This document shows, in pieces, positions 36,453 to 36,487 of a stretch of DNA of 36,487 nucleotides. Source of the DNA: Rhodoferax sp. (GTDB lineage: Bacteria; Pseudomonadota; Gammaproteobacteria; Burkholderiales; Burkholderiaceae_C); NCBI GenBank assembly GCA_030685025.1, contig JAUXWC010000065.1, positions 1-36,487 of the forward strand. The letters run 5' to 3'. How positions within the stretch are numbered: the first letter of the stretch is position 1; each line of letters begins with the position of its first letter. Both the position numbers and the translations under genes were made by a program. Below the pieces are notes generated by a model. The model was not told the DNA's origin, made no database searches, and worked only from the letters and a program-made list of their open reading frames with translations.

Positions 36453-36487
36453 CGGGCAAGGGGTTGTCGCGGGTTCGCAACACTTGC

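Overview
This window looks like core chromosome of a betaproteobacterium, most likely order Burkholderiales and close to Comamonadaceae. That placement is inferred from gene order (plsX-fabHDG-acpP-fabF, rpoE-rseA-rseB-degP, lepA-lepB-rnc-era-recO-pdxJ-acpS-nagZ, gyrA-pheA-tyrA-aroA-rpsA-ihfB-lapA-lapB-hldA-hldD), from an aroA-cmk gene fusion that I recall from Comamonadaceae, and from GC-rich codon use. It does not come from a database search. Coding density is very high, and five gene pairs are joined by 4-base ATGA or GTGA overlaps. I see no phage, insertion sequence, CRISPR array, tRNA or rRNA.

Layout, left to right. At 1-2386 (+) are the 3' end of an rluC-type pseudouridine synthase, a phosphoglycolate-phosphatase-like HAD hydrolase, a small Rieske protein and an SppA-type signal peptide peptidase. 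At 2422-3806 (-) an RsmI-like methyltransferase is coupled to a Maf/YceF pyrophosphatase. At 3832-10313 (+) come yceD, rpmF (with its own terminator) and the fatty-acid/phospholipid cluster plsX, fabH, fabD, fabG, acpP, fabF. At 10359-14769 (+) a YgfX-like membrane protein is coupled to the envelope-stress module rpoE-rseA-rseB-degP, which ends in tandem terminators. A 515-base gap (14770-15284), partly AT-rich and carrying another strong terminator, precedes the lepA-lepB-DUF4845-rnc-era-recO-pdxJ-acpS-nagZ run (15285-23252, +), which covers translation, secretion, RNA processing, ribosome assembly, repair, vitamin B6, ACP maturation and cell-wall recycling.

From 23310 to the right edge every gene is on the minus strand. 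Read in transcription order they are gyrA; pheA-tyrA-aroA/cmk (aromatic amino acids and CMP kinase); rpsA; ihfB; lapA-lapB and hldA-hldD (LPS assembly control and heptose synthesis); and a secreted ComEA-like helix-hairpin-helix protein that converges on nagZ.

I did not find a convincing undescribed system. The items most worth a second look are the structured gap before lepA with a candidate small transcript, a hairpin-rich intergenic repeat between lapB and hldA, the YgfX-like gene coupled to rpoE, the aroA-cmk fusion, and Gln at the quinolone-resistance position 83 of GyrA.
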